Shown: piece by piece, positions 24,990 to 34,316 of the stretch
Position numbering within the stretch: position 1 is the stretch's first letter
Layout: the number at the start of each line of letters is the position of its first letter
Assembly: GCA_963674895.2 (NCBI GenBank)
Contig: CAXXCY010000003.1
Span: forward strand, 2,232,001-2,296,000
Direction: 5' to 3'
DNA from: CAXXOK01 sp963674895
Lineage (GTDB): Bacteria > Bacillota > Clostridia > Christensenellales > Aristaeellaceae
DNA length: 64,000 bases
Notes under the pieces: generated by a model
Database searches by the model: none
What the model was told of the DNA's origin: nothing
Seen by the model: the letters and a program-made list of their open reading frames with translations, nothing else
Position numbers and translations under genes: made by a program

Positions 24990-25233
24990 AAACGCTGTGG
25001 TGACTAACATTATTTGGCTGTATGAGGGAAACGCCAGTGAATTCCCGAACGCCGTCAAGCTAAACGACGTCCCCACGCAGATCGGCGATACCTATACTGA
25101 CGGGGTTTTTTACCGTGACGGGGAACCTGTGTTATCTTCGCTTGAACAGGCGAACGCGATCATCGCGGCACTGGACGCCGAAGTGGTCGATCTGACCTAT
25201 CAGAACATCTTACTGGAATTGGGGGTCGTATGA
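24970..25233 (+). CDS. small tail accessory protein (87 aa)
   Basis: The 87-residue protein (MHYAWIENAVVTNIIWLYEG, then GDTYTDGVFYRDGEPV) resembles short proteins coded after phage fibres that pair with the following XkdX-like protein, with a helical C-terminus (IIAALDAEVVDLTYQNILLE). GGAGG lies 9-10 bases before ATG 24970. Function unknown. Confidence 0.6.
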   Translation: MHYAWIENAVVTNIIWLYEGNASEFPNAVKLNDVPTQIGDTYTDGVFYRDGEPVLSSLEQANAIIAALDAEVVDLTYQNILLELGVV

Positions 25234-25234
25234 T

Positions 25235-25375
25235 TTGCTCTATACGATACTGGAGCGCATGATTGCGCGGGGATCCACGGTCGGGCTGCAAGACAAGCTC
25301 GACATTTTTTATGCCGTCGGACGGCTGACGGAGACGGAATACCAGACCTTAACGACGATGCTCGGGGGTGAATGA
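25235..25375 (+). CDS. XkdX-like small tail protein (46 aa)
   Basis: A TTG start at 25235 opens a 46-residue frame: LLYTILERMIARGSTVGLQD, a short helix pair, then KLDIFYAVGRLTETEYQTL and MLGGE, ending TGA 25373-25375. The length and the helix-G-helix-xxxGRLTxxEY pattern match the XkdX family of very small proteins between fibre and lysis genes of PBSX-like phages. GGGGGTC precedes it closely. The next start lies just past its stop. Confidence 0.65.
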   Translation: MLYTILERMIARGSTVGLQDKLDIFYAVGRLTETEYQTLTTMLGGE

Positions 25376-25377
25376 CC

Positions 25378-26157
25378 ATGAGCGTAACGGGGCAGCAAGT
25401 TGCAAACGAAGCAAAGAAGCTGAAGCCTGGGATCTTCGGGCTGGGTACGATCCCCTATGTCCTCGGCGGCGAGGATCCGAAAACGGGACTGGACTGTCAG
25501 GGGCTGGTGGAGTACTGCCACCGGCAGTGCGGCATGCAGATGAGTTACAAGGGGACAAACGACATGTGGCGGCACATACTCTCGGAGAAGGGCACCATCG
25601 AGGAAGGGGTCCAGCGACACGGCAGCATCCCGATCGGCGCGCTGATCTTCATATGCGATTACAATGTGGTGCCAAATGGGTATTCTGACGCTCCGGATTG
25701 CGAGCATGTGTATATCAAAACGGCCAAGGGTGAACTGGTCCACGCGTCTGCAAGCAATGGGAAGGTCACCACCCGGGATTTCACTGACAAAGCAGTTCCC
25801 AACGGCGGCCCGACACATTATGGGTTAGTTGCCGGTGTGGCTTATGGTGTGGATAACGCATCCTTTAATGTGGAAAACGGTACGGATTCTACCCTTTGCC
25901 TTAAGGATAACTGGTCCCCGCGGTATTCTTACCTGGTGTTCAAGGAAGGCGACAAAGGCGGCGGTACGCGGGAGATCCAAGCTGGTCTGAACAGGCTTGG
26001 ATATGATGTGTTTATCGACGGCGAGTTCGGCCCGCTAACCGCGGCAGCTGTGATCCAGTTCCAAAAGGACCGTGGACTGGAGGCTGACGGCGTTGTCGGC
26101 AAAAACACTTGGTCAGCACTGATCCGGGCAGTCAACCAAAACGAGGGGGCTGTTTGA
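25378..26157 (+). CDS. endolysin: NlpC/P60 peptidase with peptidoglycan-binding domain
   Basis: The 259-residue lysis enzyme has an N-terminal NlpC/P60 cysteine peptidase, with Cys40 in GLDCQGLVEYC and His110 in DCEHVYI, which cuts cell-wall stem peptides. A C-terminal PG_binding_1 domain spans about residues 195-250 (REIQAGLNRLGYDVFIDGEF, TAAAVIQFQKDRGLEADGVV, then GKNTWSALI). ATG 25378 is preferred over ATG 25372 because the GGGGGTG site is then 7 bases away. No signal peptide is present, so release depends on the holins downstream. Confidence 0.92.
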   Translation: MSVTGQQVANEAKKLKPGIFGLGTIPYVLGGEDPKTGLDCQGLVEYCHRQCGMQMSYKGTNDMWRHILSEKGTIEEGVQRHGSIPIGALIFICDYNVVPNGYSDAPDCEHVYIKTAKGELVHASASNGKVTTRDFTDKAVPNGGPTHYGLVAGVAYGVDNASFNVENGTDSTLCLKDNWSPRYSYLVFKEGDKGGGTREIQAGLNRLGYDVFIDGEFGPLTAAAVIQFQKDRGLEADGVVGKNTWSALIRAVNQNEGAV

Positions 26158-26158
26158 G

Positions 26159-26398
26159 ATGGACCGTGAGATCATAATGGGCCTGATTTCCCTGGCCGGT
26201 GCTGCGCTCGGGACCTTCGGGGGCATCCTGGTGTCCAACCGGCTAACGGTATACCGGGTATCCCAATTGGAGAAAAAGATGGACTTACACAATTGCATGC
26301 TGGAGCGGGTCTACGGGCTGGAGGAAGGGCAGGCGGTATTGTGCGAGCAGGTCAAGGCAACCAACCACCGGATCGACGATCTGGAGCGAAAGCATTGA
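26159..26398 (+). CDS. XhlA-like membrane protein of the lysis module
   Basis: The 79-residue protein has one N-terminal membrane helix (IIMGLISLAGAALGTFGGIL) followed by a charged coiled-coil part (RVSQLEKKMDLHNCMLERVY, GLEEGQAVLCEQVKATNHRI). This is the layout of small hemolysin/XhlA-type proteins that assist holins. It sits one base after the endolysin stop and overlaps the next start. A decayed relative is found near 40.4 kb on the other strand. Confidence 0.75.
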   Translation: MDREIIMGLISLAGAALGTFGGILVSNRLTVYRVSQLEKKMDLHNCMLERVYGLEEGQAVLCEQVKATNHRIDDLERKH

Positions 26399-26625
26399 AG
26401 AAACCATATGTCCAGTTCTCCAAACGCATCGTGGTGGCTGTGACAACAAGCGTTACGGTTCTTTGTATGGCTGCACTACTTTTATGCGCTTTGATCGATG
26501 GAGCGGAGGAAGTCGTACTGGTCGTCAAGGCGTACATCAGCTACGCCATCGTGGTATTCGCTGCGTACAGCGGCAACTCCGCAGTGGAGAAATGGCTGAT
26601 TCGGAAATACAAAGAGGAGGAATGA
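26395..26625 (+). CDS. small membrane protein, probable holin component
   Basis: The 76-residue protein from TTG 26395 (overlapping the previous TGA) has two membrane segments: VVVAVTTSVTVLCMAALLLC-like (about residues 12-33) and VVKAYISYAIVVFAAYSG (about 43-60), with charged ends (KKPYVQFSKR and IRKYKEEE). That is a class II holin-like shape. No specific family is recognised. Confidence 0.6.
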   Translation: MKKPYVQFSKRIVVAVTTSVTVLCMAALLLCALIDGAEEVVLVVKAYISYAIVVFAAYSGNSAVEKWLIRKYKEEE

Positions 26626-26627
26626 AT

Positions 26628-26951
26628 ATGGATTGGATTGGACTGCTTATTACCGGAGGGATGCTGGTGCTCACGGGGCTCGGTTACCGGTTCCTGTGGC
26701 CGCTGGTCAAGGATCACTGGCTCGTGAAAAAGGCGCTCGAGTACGTCTATCTGATGGAGGAAACCTATGGCGGTGGGACCGGCGCGGTCAAGTTTGAGAA
26801 AGCCGTCGCGTTACTGAAATCGTGGGTTGCCGCTCTCGGGTGGAAGATTGATGTGACGGCGATCATGAACACTATCACGGCTGCCGTTGGTGCGCTGCAT
26901 GCGGAGCAGGGCAAGATACCAGAAACGATACCCGCGGAAATAATTGAATAA
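26628..26951 (+). CDS. phage holin, LL-H family
   Basis: The 107-residue protein has an N-terminal membrane helix (LLITGGMLVLTGLGYRFLWP) and an amphipathic remainder with VKKALEYVYLMEETYGGGTG and AVKFEKAVALLKSWVAALG, typical of the LL-H-type phage holins. ATG 26628 fits the GAGGAGG site better than ATG 26622. It is the last gene of the late operon; a terminator follows. It would permeabilise the membrane and let the endolysin out. Confidence 0.8.
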   Translation: MDWIGLLITGGMLVLTGLGYRFLWPLVKDHWLVKKALEYVYLMEETYGGGTGAVKFEKAVALLKSWVAALGWKIDVTAIMNTITAAVGALHAEQGKIPETIPAEIIE

Positions 26952-26963
26952 CCAAAAGGTCGA

Positions 26964-26998
26964 ACCCCGGTAGGCTGATGCTTGTCGGGGTATTTCTA
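26964..26998 (+). terminator. terminator at the end of the prophage late operon
   Basis: ACCCCG at 26964-26969 pairs with CGGGGT at 26986-26991, followed by ATTTCTATTT. It ends the left prophage's rightward transcription. Confidence 0.7.
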
Positions 26999-27033
26999 TT
27001 TAGCATCCGCGGTTTTTCTGTACAGATACCATC

Positions 27034-29160
27034 TTAGTGTTTTTTCTCAATGCTGATCAGCGGTGATTCCTTCACAGTATCCGTAAACCGGAACTTGATG
27101 GTTTTCCCTGTCAGCACGATCGTTCCAGTGCTTCCTCGAACCTGTCCGTCTTTGATGAGCGACGCGATGATTTTCCGAGTGAGCAACGGACCGCCATACC
27201 GTACAAAGGCGTTCTTCCATATGGTGAGCGTGCATCCCTGTTTCCAACGCGAGCAGCCGAACGCACGGTCATTCTCCGTCACATTGCCTTTTGCGCACAA
27301 AGGGCAGGATACCCCGATAGTAGAGCGCTGGCTATTTCTCCTTTTCCCGGACCTGCGTTCTTCCTGTGGGAATTCGCCTGCACGGTCATCCGCTTTGACG
27401 ATTGAAACCAAATCTGTTGTGAGCTTTGTAACACCAGCCATAAACCGTTCTACGAATGCTGCGTCAGGCACCTTCTTTTCGGCAATAACATTCAGACCAT
27501 ACTCCCATTTGCCCGTCAGCTCAGCGCTTGCCAATGCTTCCGGAACCAGCTCAATAAACCGCAGACCTTTTTGCGTAGGAAGAATGGCCTTGCCGCGGCG
27601 TTGAGCATAGCCGACCTGGATAATCCGTTCCAAAATAGCTGCGCGTGTTGCTGGTGTTCCAAGCCCATGCTTATTCATAGCTGCGGCAAGCCTTTCATCA
27701 TCCACAAGTTTTCCCGCATGCTCCATCACATTCAGCAGAGAGGCGTCCGTGTGGGGCTTGGGCGGCTCTGTCACGTGGGTTTTTATGTCAGCTGCTTCAA
27801 CGATGCGGGTGTCCCCCGCGGCTAGCTCTGGAAAGGAAACGCTCTTGGCTGGCATACCGTCAATGTCTTTCCATCCCCTGATAATGATCTGGGAGGATTG
27901 CGACAGAAAATCATAGGGCTCAACACGCGTGATAACGGTGCGTTTTTCGCCTTTCGCTGCCGGTAGGAAGGCTGCTGTAAATCTTGCCAGAATGAGATCC
28001 ATGACCTTGCGCTCATCTGCTGTGAGCTTTTCCAGCATGATTTTCTTGCCGGTGGGGATCAACGCATGGTGATCCGCGCCAAGTTCTTCCCTAAACACCC
28101 GACCTCCCTTCATTCTGGTTAGTCCAGGGATCGCATCCTTTGCATAAGCGTTATACGGTTCCGGTAATGATTCCAGCGCCTGCTTCACCTTGGGCTTCAG
28201 GTCAAAGGTCAGATACCGTGATTCAGTTCGCGGATATGTGATATACTTATACTTTTCATATAGGGATTGTGCGGCATTCAGCGTTCGTTTGGCTGTAAGA
28301 CCGAAACGTTTATTGGCTTCCTGCTGCAGTGTCGTTAGATCGTAAAGCTGGGGCGGCATCTCGGTGAAAGGTTTCCGTGTGCTTTCGGTGATGATGCCTG
28401 TCTTGCCTCTGACTGTCGCGGCAATCACTTCCGCTTCTTCGCGCATTGAGAACTGTTTTTCTTTCTTGCTTTCAGAATAAACTCCTGTGTAATCCCCGAA
28501 ATCAACTTCCACTCCATAGCTTGTTTCCGGTTTGAATTGTTCGATCTCCTGCTGACGCCTGACGAGTAGCGCAAGCGTCGGCGTCTGTACTCTGCCAACG
28601 CTTAATAGTGATTTGTACTTGACCGTACAGGCGCGGCTCAGGTTCATGCCGATCAGCCAGTCTGCGCGCGCCCTGCACAGCGCGCTTGCAAATAATGCAT
28701 CATAGGCAGAGGATGGCCGCAGCTTTGACATCCCTTCCTGAATAGCATCGGCAGTCATGGAACTGATCCACAGCCTTTTAAAAGGTTTTCTGCAGTTCGC
28801 CATTTCATAAATCCATCGGAAGATCAGTTCCCCTTCGCGCCCCGCATCAGTAGCGCAAACAATGGAATCGATCGATGGGTCCTTCATCAGGCGTTTGACA
28901 ATGGCAAGCTGTGCACGTGTTTTCGAGATTGCTTTCAGTTCCCACTTCTCCGGCAGGATAGGCAATTGCTCCAGCGACCATTTCTTATTCGCTGCGTCCA
29001 GTTCATCCGGTTCAGCCAGACGCACCAGATGCCCAAGTGCCCATGTGACGATATATGTCTCTGAAATCAGGCATCCGTTGCCTTTACCGTTCACGCCCAG
29101 CACATGGGCGAGATCACGTGCTACGCTTGGCTTTTCTGCCACGATTAAAATCTTGCCCAT
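27034..29160 (-). CDS. topB: type IA DNA topoisomerase III
   Basis: The 708-residue enzyme opens with the TOPRIM domain (KILIVAEKPSVARDLAHVLG; TDAGREGE at 104-111). The catalytic tyrosine is Tyr309 in YITYPRTESRYLT. A C-terminal zinc-ribbon-like module is present (CPLCAKGNVTENDRAFGCSR). It relaxes and decatenates single-stranded crossings. The length matches topB genes of Gram-positive chromosomes and of conjugative elements. It is 75 bases from recD2 on the same strand, so the two may be co-transcribed. It lies right beside the prophage lysis end on the opposite strand. Confidence 0.93.
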   Translation of the reverse strand: MGKILIVAEKPSVARDLAHVLGVNGKGNGCLISETYIVTWALGHLVRLAEPDELDAANKKWSLEQLPILPEKWELKAISKTRAQLAIVKRLMKDPSIDSIVCATDAGREGELIFRWIYEMANCRKPFKRLWISSMTADAIQEGMSKLRPSSAYDALFASALCRARADWLIGMNLSRACTVKYKSLLSVGRVQTPTLALLVRRQQEIEQFKPETSYGVEVDFGDYTGVYSESKKEKQFSMREEAEVIAATVRGKTGIITESTRKPFTEMPPQLYDLTTLQQEANKRFGLTAKRTLNAAQSLYEKYKYITYPRTESRYLTFDLKPKVKQALESLPEPYNAYAKDAIPGLTRMKGGRVFREELGADHHALIPTGKKIMLEKLTADERKVMDLILARFTAAFLPAAKGEKRTVITRVEPYDFLSQSSQIIIRGWKDIDGMPAKSVSFPELAAGDTRIVEAADIKTHVTEPPKPHTDASLLNVMEHAGKLVDDERLAAAMNKHGLGTPATRAAILERIIQVGYAQRRGKAILPTQKGLRFIELVPEALASAELTGKWEYGLNVIAEKKVPDAAFVERFMAGVTKLTTDLVSIVKADDRAGEFPQEERRSGKRRNSQRSTIGVSCPLCAKGNVTENDRAFGCSRWKQGCTLTIWKNAFVRYGGPLLTRKIIASLIKDGQVRGSTGTIVLTGKTIKFRFTDTVKESPLISIEKKH

Positions 29161-29234
29161 GTTTTACTCATCTGCCCTTCAATTATATCCTTATTCTGGG
29201 ATTGGGATCCAATTAATGTCGGGAATCAAACGAA

Positions 29235-31457
29235 TCATTTACTTGCGAATTTTTGGATTCGTTCAACCAATTGTGTATTTCGGGACAATACCTGATTGTT
29301 TCGAATGGCGATGGACAGTGCCTTTCGCGAGCCGATCATGATCAGTAATTTCTTGGCTCTGGTGATCCCTGTGTAGATCAGATTGCGCTGCAGCATAACG
29401 TAATGCGTCATGAGCACCGGCATCACCACGACGGGATATTCACTGCCTTGGGCTTTATGGATTGTTGTAGCATACGCCAATGTAAGCTCATCAAGCTCTG
29501 TGATATCGTATTGTATCTGCCCGATATCGAAGTTGACGGTCAACTCCCGTTCTTCCATATCCGCTGCAGAGATAATCCCAATATCCCCGTTGAACACGCC
29601 TTTGTCATAGTTGTTTTTCAACTGCATGACCTTATCATGGAGACGATATTCTGTGCCGCCGTGGTAAAGTAGCTGGTTCCCCGGGTTCAGCGCGTTCTGC
29701 AGTTCCTTGTTAAGCGATACCGCGCCAATCACACCGCGCTGCATGGGCGTTAACACTTGAATATCATTAATCGGGTTAAAGTGATATGCCGATGGCAACC
29801 GCTTCTGGCATATTGGTACAATCTGTGCCAGAGCATGTTCAGGATCTTCGTCATTGATAAAGAAAAAGTCGGTGTTCCCTCCAGTTCCGTTTCTGGTGTT
29901 GCTGATATCCGGGAATTCACCCTTGTTGATTTTATGTGCGTTTGTGACAATCCGGCTGTTCAGTGCCTGTCTGAAAATCCGTTCCAGCTTGATGACCGGG
30001 ATTACATCCGAACTGATGATATCGCGCAGCACGTTCCCGGCGCCGATGGATGGAAGCTGATCTACGTCACCAATCAGGATAACCGTCATATGCTCCGGCA
30101 CAGCTTTCAGCAGGTTATACATCAGAAGGAGGTCAATCATGGAGCACTCATCCACAATCAGCACATCACCCTGGAGCGGTTTTTCTTCATTGACTTTATA
30201 CCCTTCGGCAGGCTGGTACTCCAGCAAACGATGAATCGTTTTGGCTTCCATACCGCTGGTTTCTGTCATGCGTTTCGCTGCGCGGCCTGTGGGCGCTGCT
30301 AAAATGATCTCGTATCCGCTGGCTTGATAGATCTTGATGATGCTGTTCATGGTGGTCGTTTTCCCGGTACCAGGTCCGCCGGTCAACACCATAACCTTGG
30401 AAGTGATCGCGCAATGGATTGCATGCAATTGAACATCATCATATCGTATCCCGGATTGTTTCTGCACAGCAGCAATGATCGTCCCGGGTTTCGAAACGTT
30501 CAGTTTTCGCTCTGCTTTCATCAGGGCACATAATTTCCGTGCTACCCCAACTTCCGAAAAATAGAACGGCGGCAGGTAGATGGCAACTTGATTTACTGGC
30601 TCAGTTCCCTGCTTCGCATCAAATGACGCTCCGTTTATAGTCACCCTGTCAGTGATTACGTCTTCAACTCGGATCATTTCATCCAGTGTAATGCTGAGAA
30701 GGGATTCGTCGATTTCCAGCAGTTCAGCGCCCCTTTGAATAAGTTGCTCCCGAAAGGCATAACAATGGCCGTCTTCTGCGAGCTTGTTCAGGGTATATAA
30801 TAATCCGCTTCTGCACCGCACGTACTTTTCTTTTTCCATGCCAAGTTTCATGGCAATTGTATCCGCTGTCCGAAAGCCAATCCCCCAGATATCATCTGCC
30901 AGCCGATAAGGGTTCTCCTGAATAATCACGATACTGTCCTTGCCATACGCCTTGTAGATCCGGGCTGCATGTCCGGTCGATATATCATGCGATTGCAGAA
31001 ACAGCATGATATTCTTGATTTCCTTTTGCTTTTCCCAACTCTCTCGGATCATGGCAACACGCCTGTTTCCAATCCCGGGCACTTCAATAAGCCGCTCCGA
31101 CTCTGTTTCAATGACCTCAAGCGTCTGGGCGCCAAACAGGGCTACGATCTTTCTCGCGAACTTTGGCCCTACCCCTTTGATCAGTCCGCTCCCCAGATAC
31201 TTTTCAATTCCAAAAACAGTAGCGGGTAGCATTTCTTCCCACGATGCCGCTGTGAATTGCCTGCCGTATTTAGAATCGATCTTCCAATCACCGGTGACGA
31301 GCAGCACAGAACCGACGTGCACATCCAGCAGGTTGCCAACAACAGGGATAAGCTCTGAATAACCTTTTACCCGAGTTTTGATGATCGAGTATCCATTCTG
31401 CTCATTGCGATAGGTGATGCGCTCAACGACGCAACGAATCTGCATCTGACGGATCAC
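29235..31457 (-). CDS. recD2: SF1B helicase RecD2
   Basis: The 740-residue protein is a RecD2 helicase: an OB-like N-domain, helix-hairpin-helix repeats (GVGPKFARKIV, VPGIGNRRVAMI), Walker A GGPGTGKTT at 360-368, Walker B VDECSM at 435-440, and the UvrD_C_2-type end with TRAKKLLIMIGS. It unwinds DNA 5' to 3' in repair without RecBC. Length is normal. It precedes topB on the - strand. It is most likely a host gene, but it and topB lie between a prophage and a serine recombinase pair, so cargo status is possible. Confidence 0.93.
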   Translation of the reverse strand: MIRQMQIRCVVERITYRNEQNGYSIIKTRVKGYSELIPVVGNLLDVHVGSVLLVTGDWKIDSKYGRQFTAASWEEMLPATVFGIEKYLGSGLIKGVGPKFARKIVALFGAQTLEVIETESERLIEVPGIGNRRVAMIRESWEKQKEIKNIMLFLQSHDISTGHAARIYKAYGKDSIVIIQENPYRLADDIWGIGFRTADTIAMKLGMEKEKYVRCRSGLLYTLNKLAEDGHCYAFREQLIQRGAELLEIDESLLSITLDEMIRVEDVITDRVTINGASFDAKQGTEPVNQVAIYLPPFYFSEVGVARKLCALMKAERKLNVSKPGTIIAAVQKQSGIRYDDVQLHAIHCAITSKVMVLTGGPGTGKTTTMNSIIKIYQASGYEIILAAPTGRAAKRMTETSGMEAKTIHRLLEYQPAEGYKVNEEKPLQGDVLIVDECSMIDLLLMYNLLKAVPEHMTVILIGDVDQLPSIGAGNVLRDIISSDVIPVIKLERIFRQALNSRIVTNAHKINKGEFPDISNTRNGTGGNTDFFFINDEDPEHALAQIVPICQKRLPSAYHFNPINDIQVLTPMQRGVIGAVSLNKELQNALNPGNQLLYHGGTEYRLHDKVMQLKNNYDKGVFNGDIGIISAADMEERELTVNFDIGQIQYDITELDELTLAYATTIHKAQGSEYPVVVMPVLMTHYVMLQRNLIYTGITRAKKLLIMIGSRKALSIAIRNNQVLSRNTQLVERIQKFASK

Positions 31458-31493
31458 CTCGCTTTCTGATGGAAAAATTAAATATTGGCTGGC

Positions 31494-32054
31494 CTACAAT
31501 CTGCCAATCATATCAGCCTGATGGTCTTCCAACCATTTCCTGTGTACAGGATAATCCGGGATCCATTTCCCTACCTCTACCCAAAATTTCGGCGAGTGGT
31601 TCATCTCCTTCAGATGGGCTAACTCATGTACAATTACATAGTCACGCGTTCCTTCCGGCACAAGCATCAGCAGGCAATTGAAATTCAGGTTTCTCATGCT
31701 GCTGCAACTGCCCCAACGTGTTTTTTGGTTTCGGATTGTTATATTGCCGTATCTAACACCCATTACCGATGCGAAGTATGCGACACGCTCAGGAATAACC
31801 TTGAGTGCGCGGTCCGCCAGTTCATTGATTTCCTGGCGCGAGATCTTCTCGATCACGGCTGTTCTGGTTTCTTTTTCTTCGGCACGTTTTAGATGGCTTG
31901 TAATCCAGTTCCAGTGTTTTTTGATAAAAGCATCAATTTCCGGGGATGGTATGGCTTCAGGTACTCTCACGATCAAACAGCCAGAACTTTCCACTTTCAT
32001 AGCCACTGTTTTCCGATTTCATCGAATAATCCGAATTTCGAGTTTCTTTTGCAA
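31494..32054 (-). pseudogene. YgjP/WLM-like metallopeptidase with in-frame TGA near the start
   Basis: The conserved body (170 residues from GTG 32006) has QKTRWGSCSS and the zinc motif HELAHLKEMNHSPKFW, as in YgjP-like M48 relatives. The family's N-terminus is found upstream in the same frame, from TTG 32054 (GGAGG 6 bases away): LQKKLEIRIIR, then TGA at 32019-32021, then NRKTVAMKV. So a stop interrupts the normal first strand. Translation could restart at GTG 32006 or ATG 32000, though no good ribosome site is there. I call it interrupted; a sequencing error is also possible. Confidence 0.65.
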
Positions 32055-32121
32055 GCATTTCCTCCGAATCAATATGGTTATATCGTTAGTTAAGGGATAT
32101 AGCGGCTATAGGTGAGTTGCC

Positions 32122-33537
32122 TCAGCGCTTGCCACAACACCGCTTATATTTCTTGCCGCTTCCACAAGGGCATGGACCATTGCGACTGATATTCCCTTCA
32201 TTTTTAAGGGCTGGGGGAGGAGTTTTCCCCGCATTTACCTCGCGCTCGATCCGCCCCAGTTCCTGGAGATAACTGATCATCATATCCTTATTGGGGAAGT
32301 TCATCTGCAGTGCACCCTTGCGAAGCTCATCGATGTTCATATCGCCGCGCCGCACTGCCTCCGCAATTCCTGGCCCCAGTCGAATTTCCCGTGGTGGGCC
32401 GCTTTTTGCTCTGAGTTCATTGGGTTTGTGGCCGCGGTTAATCGTCATGCGGGTGTTGTTGGACATTTCCGTAAACAGCGTCATGAACAGCTTCACGTCC
32501 TCAATCCCCTGGAACACCAGCCCCATGCGTTTCATGTCGTCCATGATGTACTGCATGTCGTATTCCGCAGAACTGGCGTGCAGTTGCAGTTCGTCGGCAA
32601 TGTCATCCGCACGTTTTTTCGATAGCTTCATGTGATCCCGCAAGAAATCCCTGAGGGTGATGAACGAAGCGTTTTTCTCATAATAGAATTCGTCCTCGTA
32701 CCGCAGCAGCTCAACTTTTGAAGGAATAAAGTACGGTTTCCTATCTTGTGCCGCTTTCATTTCATCATAGCTGTCCATATCCTCCAACAGGGACACTTCG
32801 ATGATCTCGCGGTCCAACGGCGCATCTTCCTGGATAGAATCTGCATACAGATCATGGGGACCCAGGATCGCATACAGGTGATCTTCGTGACGAACAATGT
32901 TGGTGAATTGAGCGAAGATCTGCTCATCAATCGGAGGATTCTGCTGATTGTAGATTTCCATCGCCTTTCGAAGCGGAATAATCCCATATAAATTGGCAAA
33001 CGCATCGAAATATTTATAAAGCAACTCGGCTGTCTCCGTTTGCAGCGCGAGGGCATTGTACAGTGCAGTCAGTTGTTCCTGCGAATATAACTCTGGCAGA
33101 ATCAGCTTTTCATCTTCGCCGTACTGAACGGGTGCCTCCCCAACACTTCTAACGACCTGGGGTGTATCCGTCGGCTCCTCCAGCACACGCAATACCTTAA
33201 GCTGAAAAATCCATTCATCCCCAAAGTCGAAAACGTATTTGAAGGGCTTGCCTGGACGTAACCCCACATCGCCAAGGACATGGCCCATCGTAAAGCGTTC
33301 GGCATCCTCAATACCTTCGGAATAGTAACTGTCCATATCGCTCCACAGCCGGTTGTCCAGAAAGAACGCGTGGGCATGGTCGTCTTGCAAGTAAAAGGCT
33401 TCCAAAATCGCACTATGCAGCTGCTCAAGCGTATCACCGGAGGAAATCCGGATGTGCCTGTAGCAACCCGTATACAGCGATACGCTCACAACATAGCTTG
33501 TATTGATGTGTGGTTTGGGTTGACGTGATCCATTCAT
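32122..33537 (-). CDS. pRiA4b ORF-3-like protein with SEC-C zinc motif
   Basis: The 471-residue protein has an N-terminal plasmid pRiA4b ORF-3-like domain (VVSVSLYTGCYRHIRISSGD, LEQLHSAILEAF, and KYVFDFGDEWIFQLKVLRVL), a long helical middle, and a C-terminal SEC-C zinc motif (GPCPCGSGKKYKRCCGKR). SEC-C motifs bind zinc and occur on many nucleic-acid-associated proteins. ATG 33537 has GAGGTGG 5-6 bases upstream and is preferred over GTG 33552. Exact function is unknown. It is common in Clostridia genomes and mobile elements. Confidence 0.8.
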   Translation of the reverse strand: MNGSRQPKPHINTSYVVSVSLYTGCYRHIRISSGDTLEQLHSAILEAFYLQDDHAHAFFLDNRLWSDMDSYYSEGIEDAERFTMGHVLGDVGLRPGKPFKYVFDFGDEWIFQLKVLRVLEEPTDTPQVVRSVGEAPVQYGEDEKLILPELYSQEQLTALYNALALQTETAELLYKYFDAFANLYGIIPLRKAMEIYNQQNPPIDEQIFAQFTNIVRHEDHLYAILGPHDLYADSIQEDAPLDREIIEVSLLEDMDSYDEMKAAQDRKPYFIPSKVELLRYEDEFYYEKNASFITLRDFLRDHMKLSKKRADDIADELQLHASSAEYDMQYIMDDMKRMGLVFQGIEDVKLFMTLFTEMSNNTRMTINRGHKPNELRAKSGPPREIRLGPGIAEAVRRGDMNIDELRKGALQMNFPNKDMMISYLQELGRIEREVNAGKTPPPALKNEGNISRNGPCPCGSGKKYKRCCGKR

Positions 33538-33552
33538 TCGGTTCCACCTCAC

Positions 33553-33917
33553 CGTTCTTTAGGGTTTTATATCGTAACCCCCAACATTCTTCCAAGAAAT
33601 CACATACAGTTCAATCACCTGCAATTATTATACAAAACGCGCCCTATATCAACAAGGAAAACTGTGGCAATCCGGTTCCGTCAATTTGAACTGCTATAGC
33701 CATTAAGAGAGCCCTGTAGGAAATTCATACCATAATCTGCGCCAAGCACTATCTTCGCTGTATAAAATTCACGAACAAAATAATAGCGGTTTGGTTGCCA
33801 ACTCCACTTTTTCTGTCCTGTGGATAGTGAGGGGTATTTTATTTTCCTGGTACGCAAACACCACCTTCCTGTCTGTAGAGGGTAGAGGGGTACCCCTCCG
33901 AAAAGGAGGATGACCAA
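33553..33917. other. intergenic stretch with palindrome GAGGGGTACCCCTC
   Basis: This 365-base gap divides the leftward topB-recD2 group from the rightward recombinase group. I see no convincing gene. A perfect 14-bp palindrome GAGGGGTACCCCTC at 33885-33898 lies 20 bases before the HTH gene and may be its operator. Confidence 0.5.
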
Positions 33918-34316
33918 ATGACCACACCGCAAAAAGAGCGAATAACACTTCTGCGCTCACAAGGCGAAAGCTACGCGAGGATTGCTGATTCAATGAGCCT
34001 GTCGGAGAATACAGTCAAGTCGTATTGCCGAAGAAATGGCATCACCCCACTCACCACGAAAGAATCCGAGCCTAATACTATATGTGATCAATGCGGTCAG
34101 CCTCTTGCGCAAACACCCGGAGCCAGAAACAAACGTTTTTGCTCCGATCGGTGTCGTATGCAATGGTGGTACAAACATCCGGAAGCAATGCAGCGAAAAG
34201 CCGTATATCGCAACGTCTGCCCCACCTGCCGGAAAGAATTCAAAAGTAACAATCCCACGCGGATCTATTGCTCACGTGCTTGTTTTGGCGTTGCAAGGAA
34301 ATCCGCCCGTGGATAA
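33918..34316 (+). CDS. HTH and zinc-finger protein upstream of the recombinases
   Basis: The 132-residue protein has a sigma-70-region-4/resolvase-type helix-turn-helix (LLRSQGESYARIADSMSLSE, NTVKSYCRRNG) followed by two Cys clusters: CDQCGQPLAQTPGARNKRFC with SDRC, and CPTCRKEFKSNNPTRIYCSR. AAGGAGG precedes ATG 33918. Such HTH/zinc proteins often precede tandem serine recombinases in Clostridia elements and may steer or regulate them. It overlaps the next start by a few bases. Confidence 0.7.
   Translation: MTTPQKERITLLRSQGESYARIADSMSLSENTVKSYCRRNGITPLTTKESEPNTICDQCGQPLAQTPGARNKRFCSDRCRMQWWYKHPEAMQRKAVYRNVCPTCRKEFKSNNPTRIYCSRACFGVARKSARG

Noticed and set aside
33681..33932. 83-residue - strand ORF before the HTH gene
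   Set aside because: No ribosome site, overlaps the HTH gene's ribosome site and palindrome, and shows no domain.
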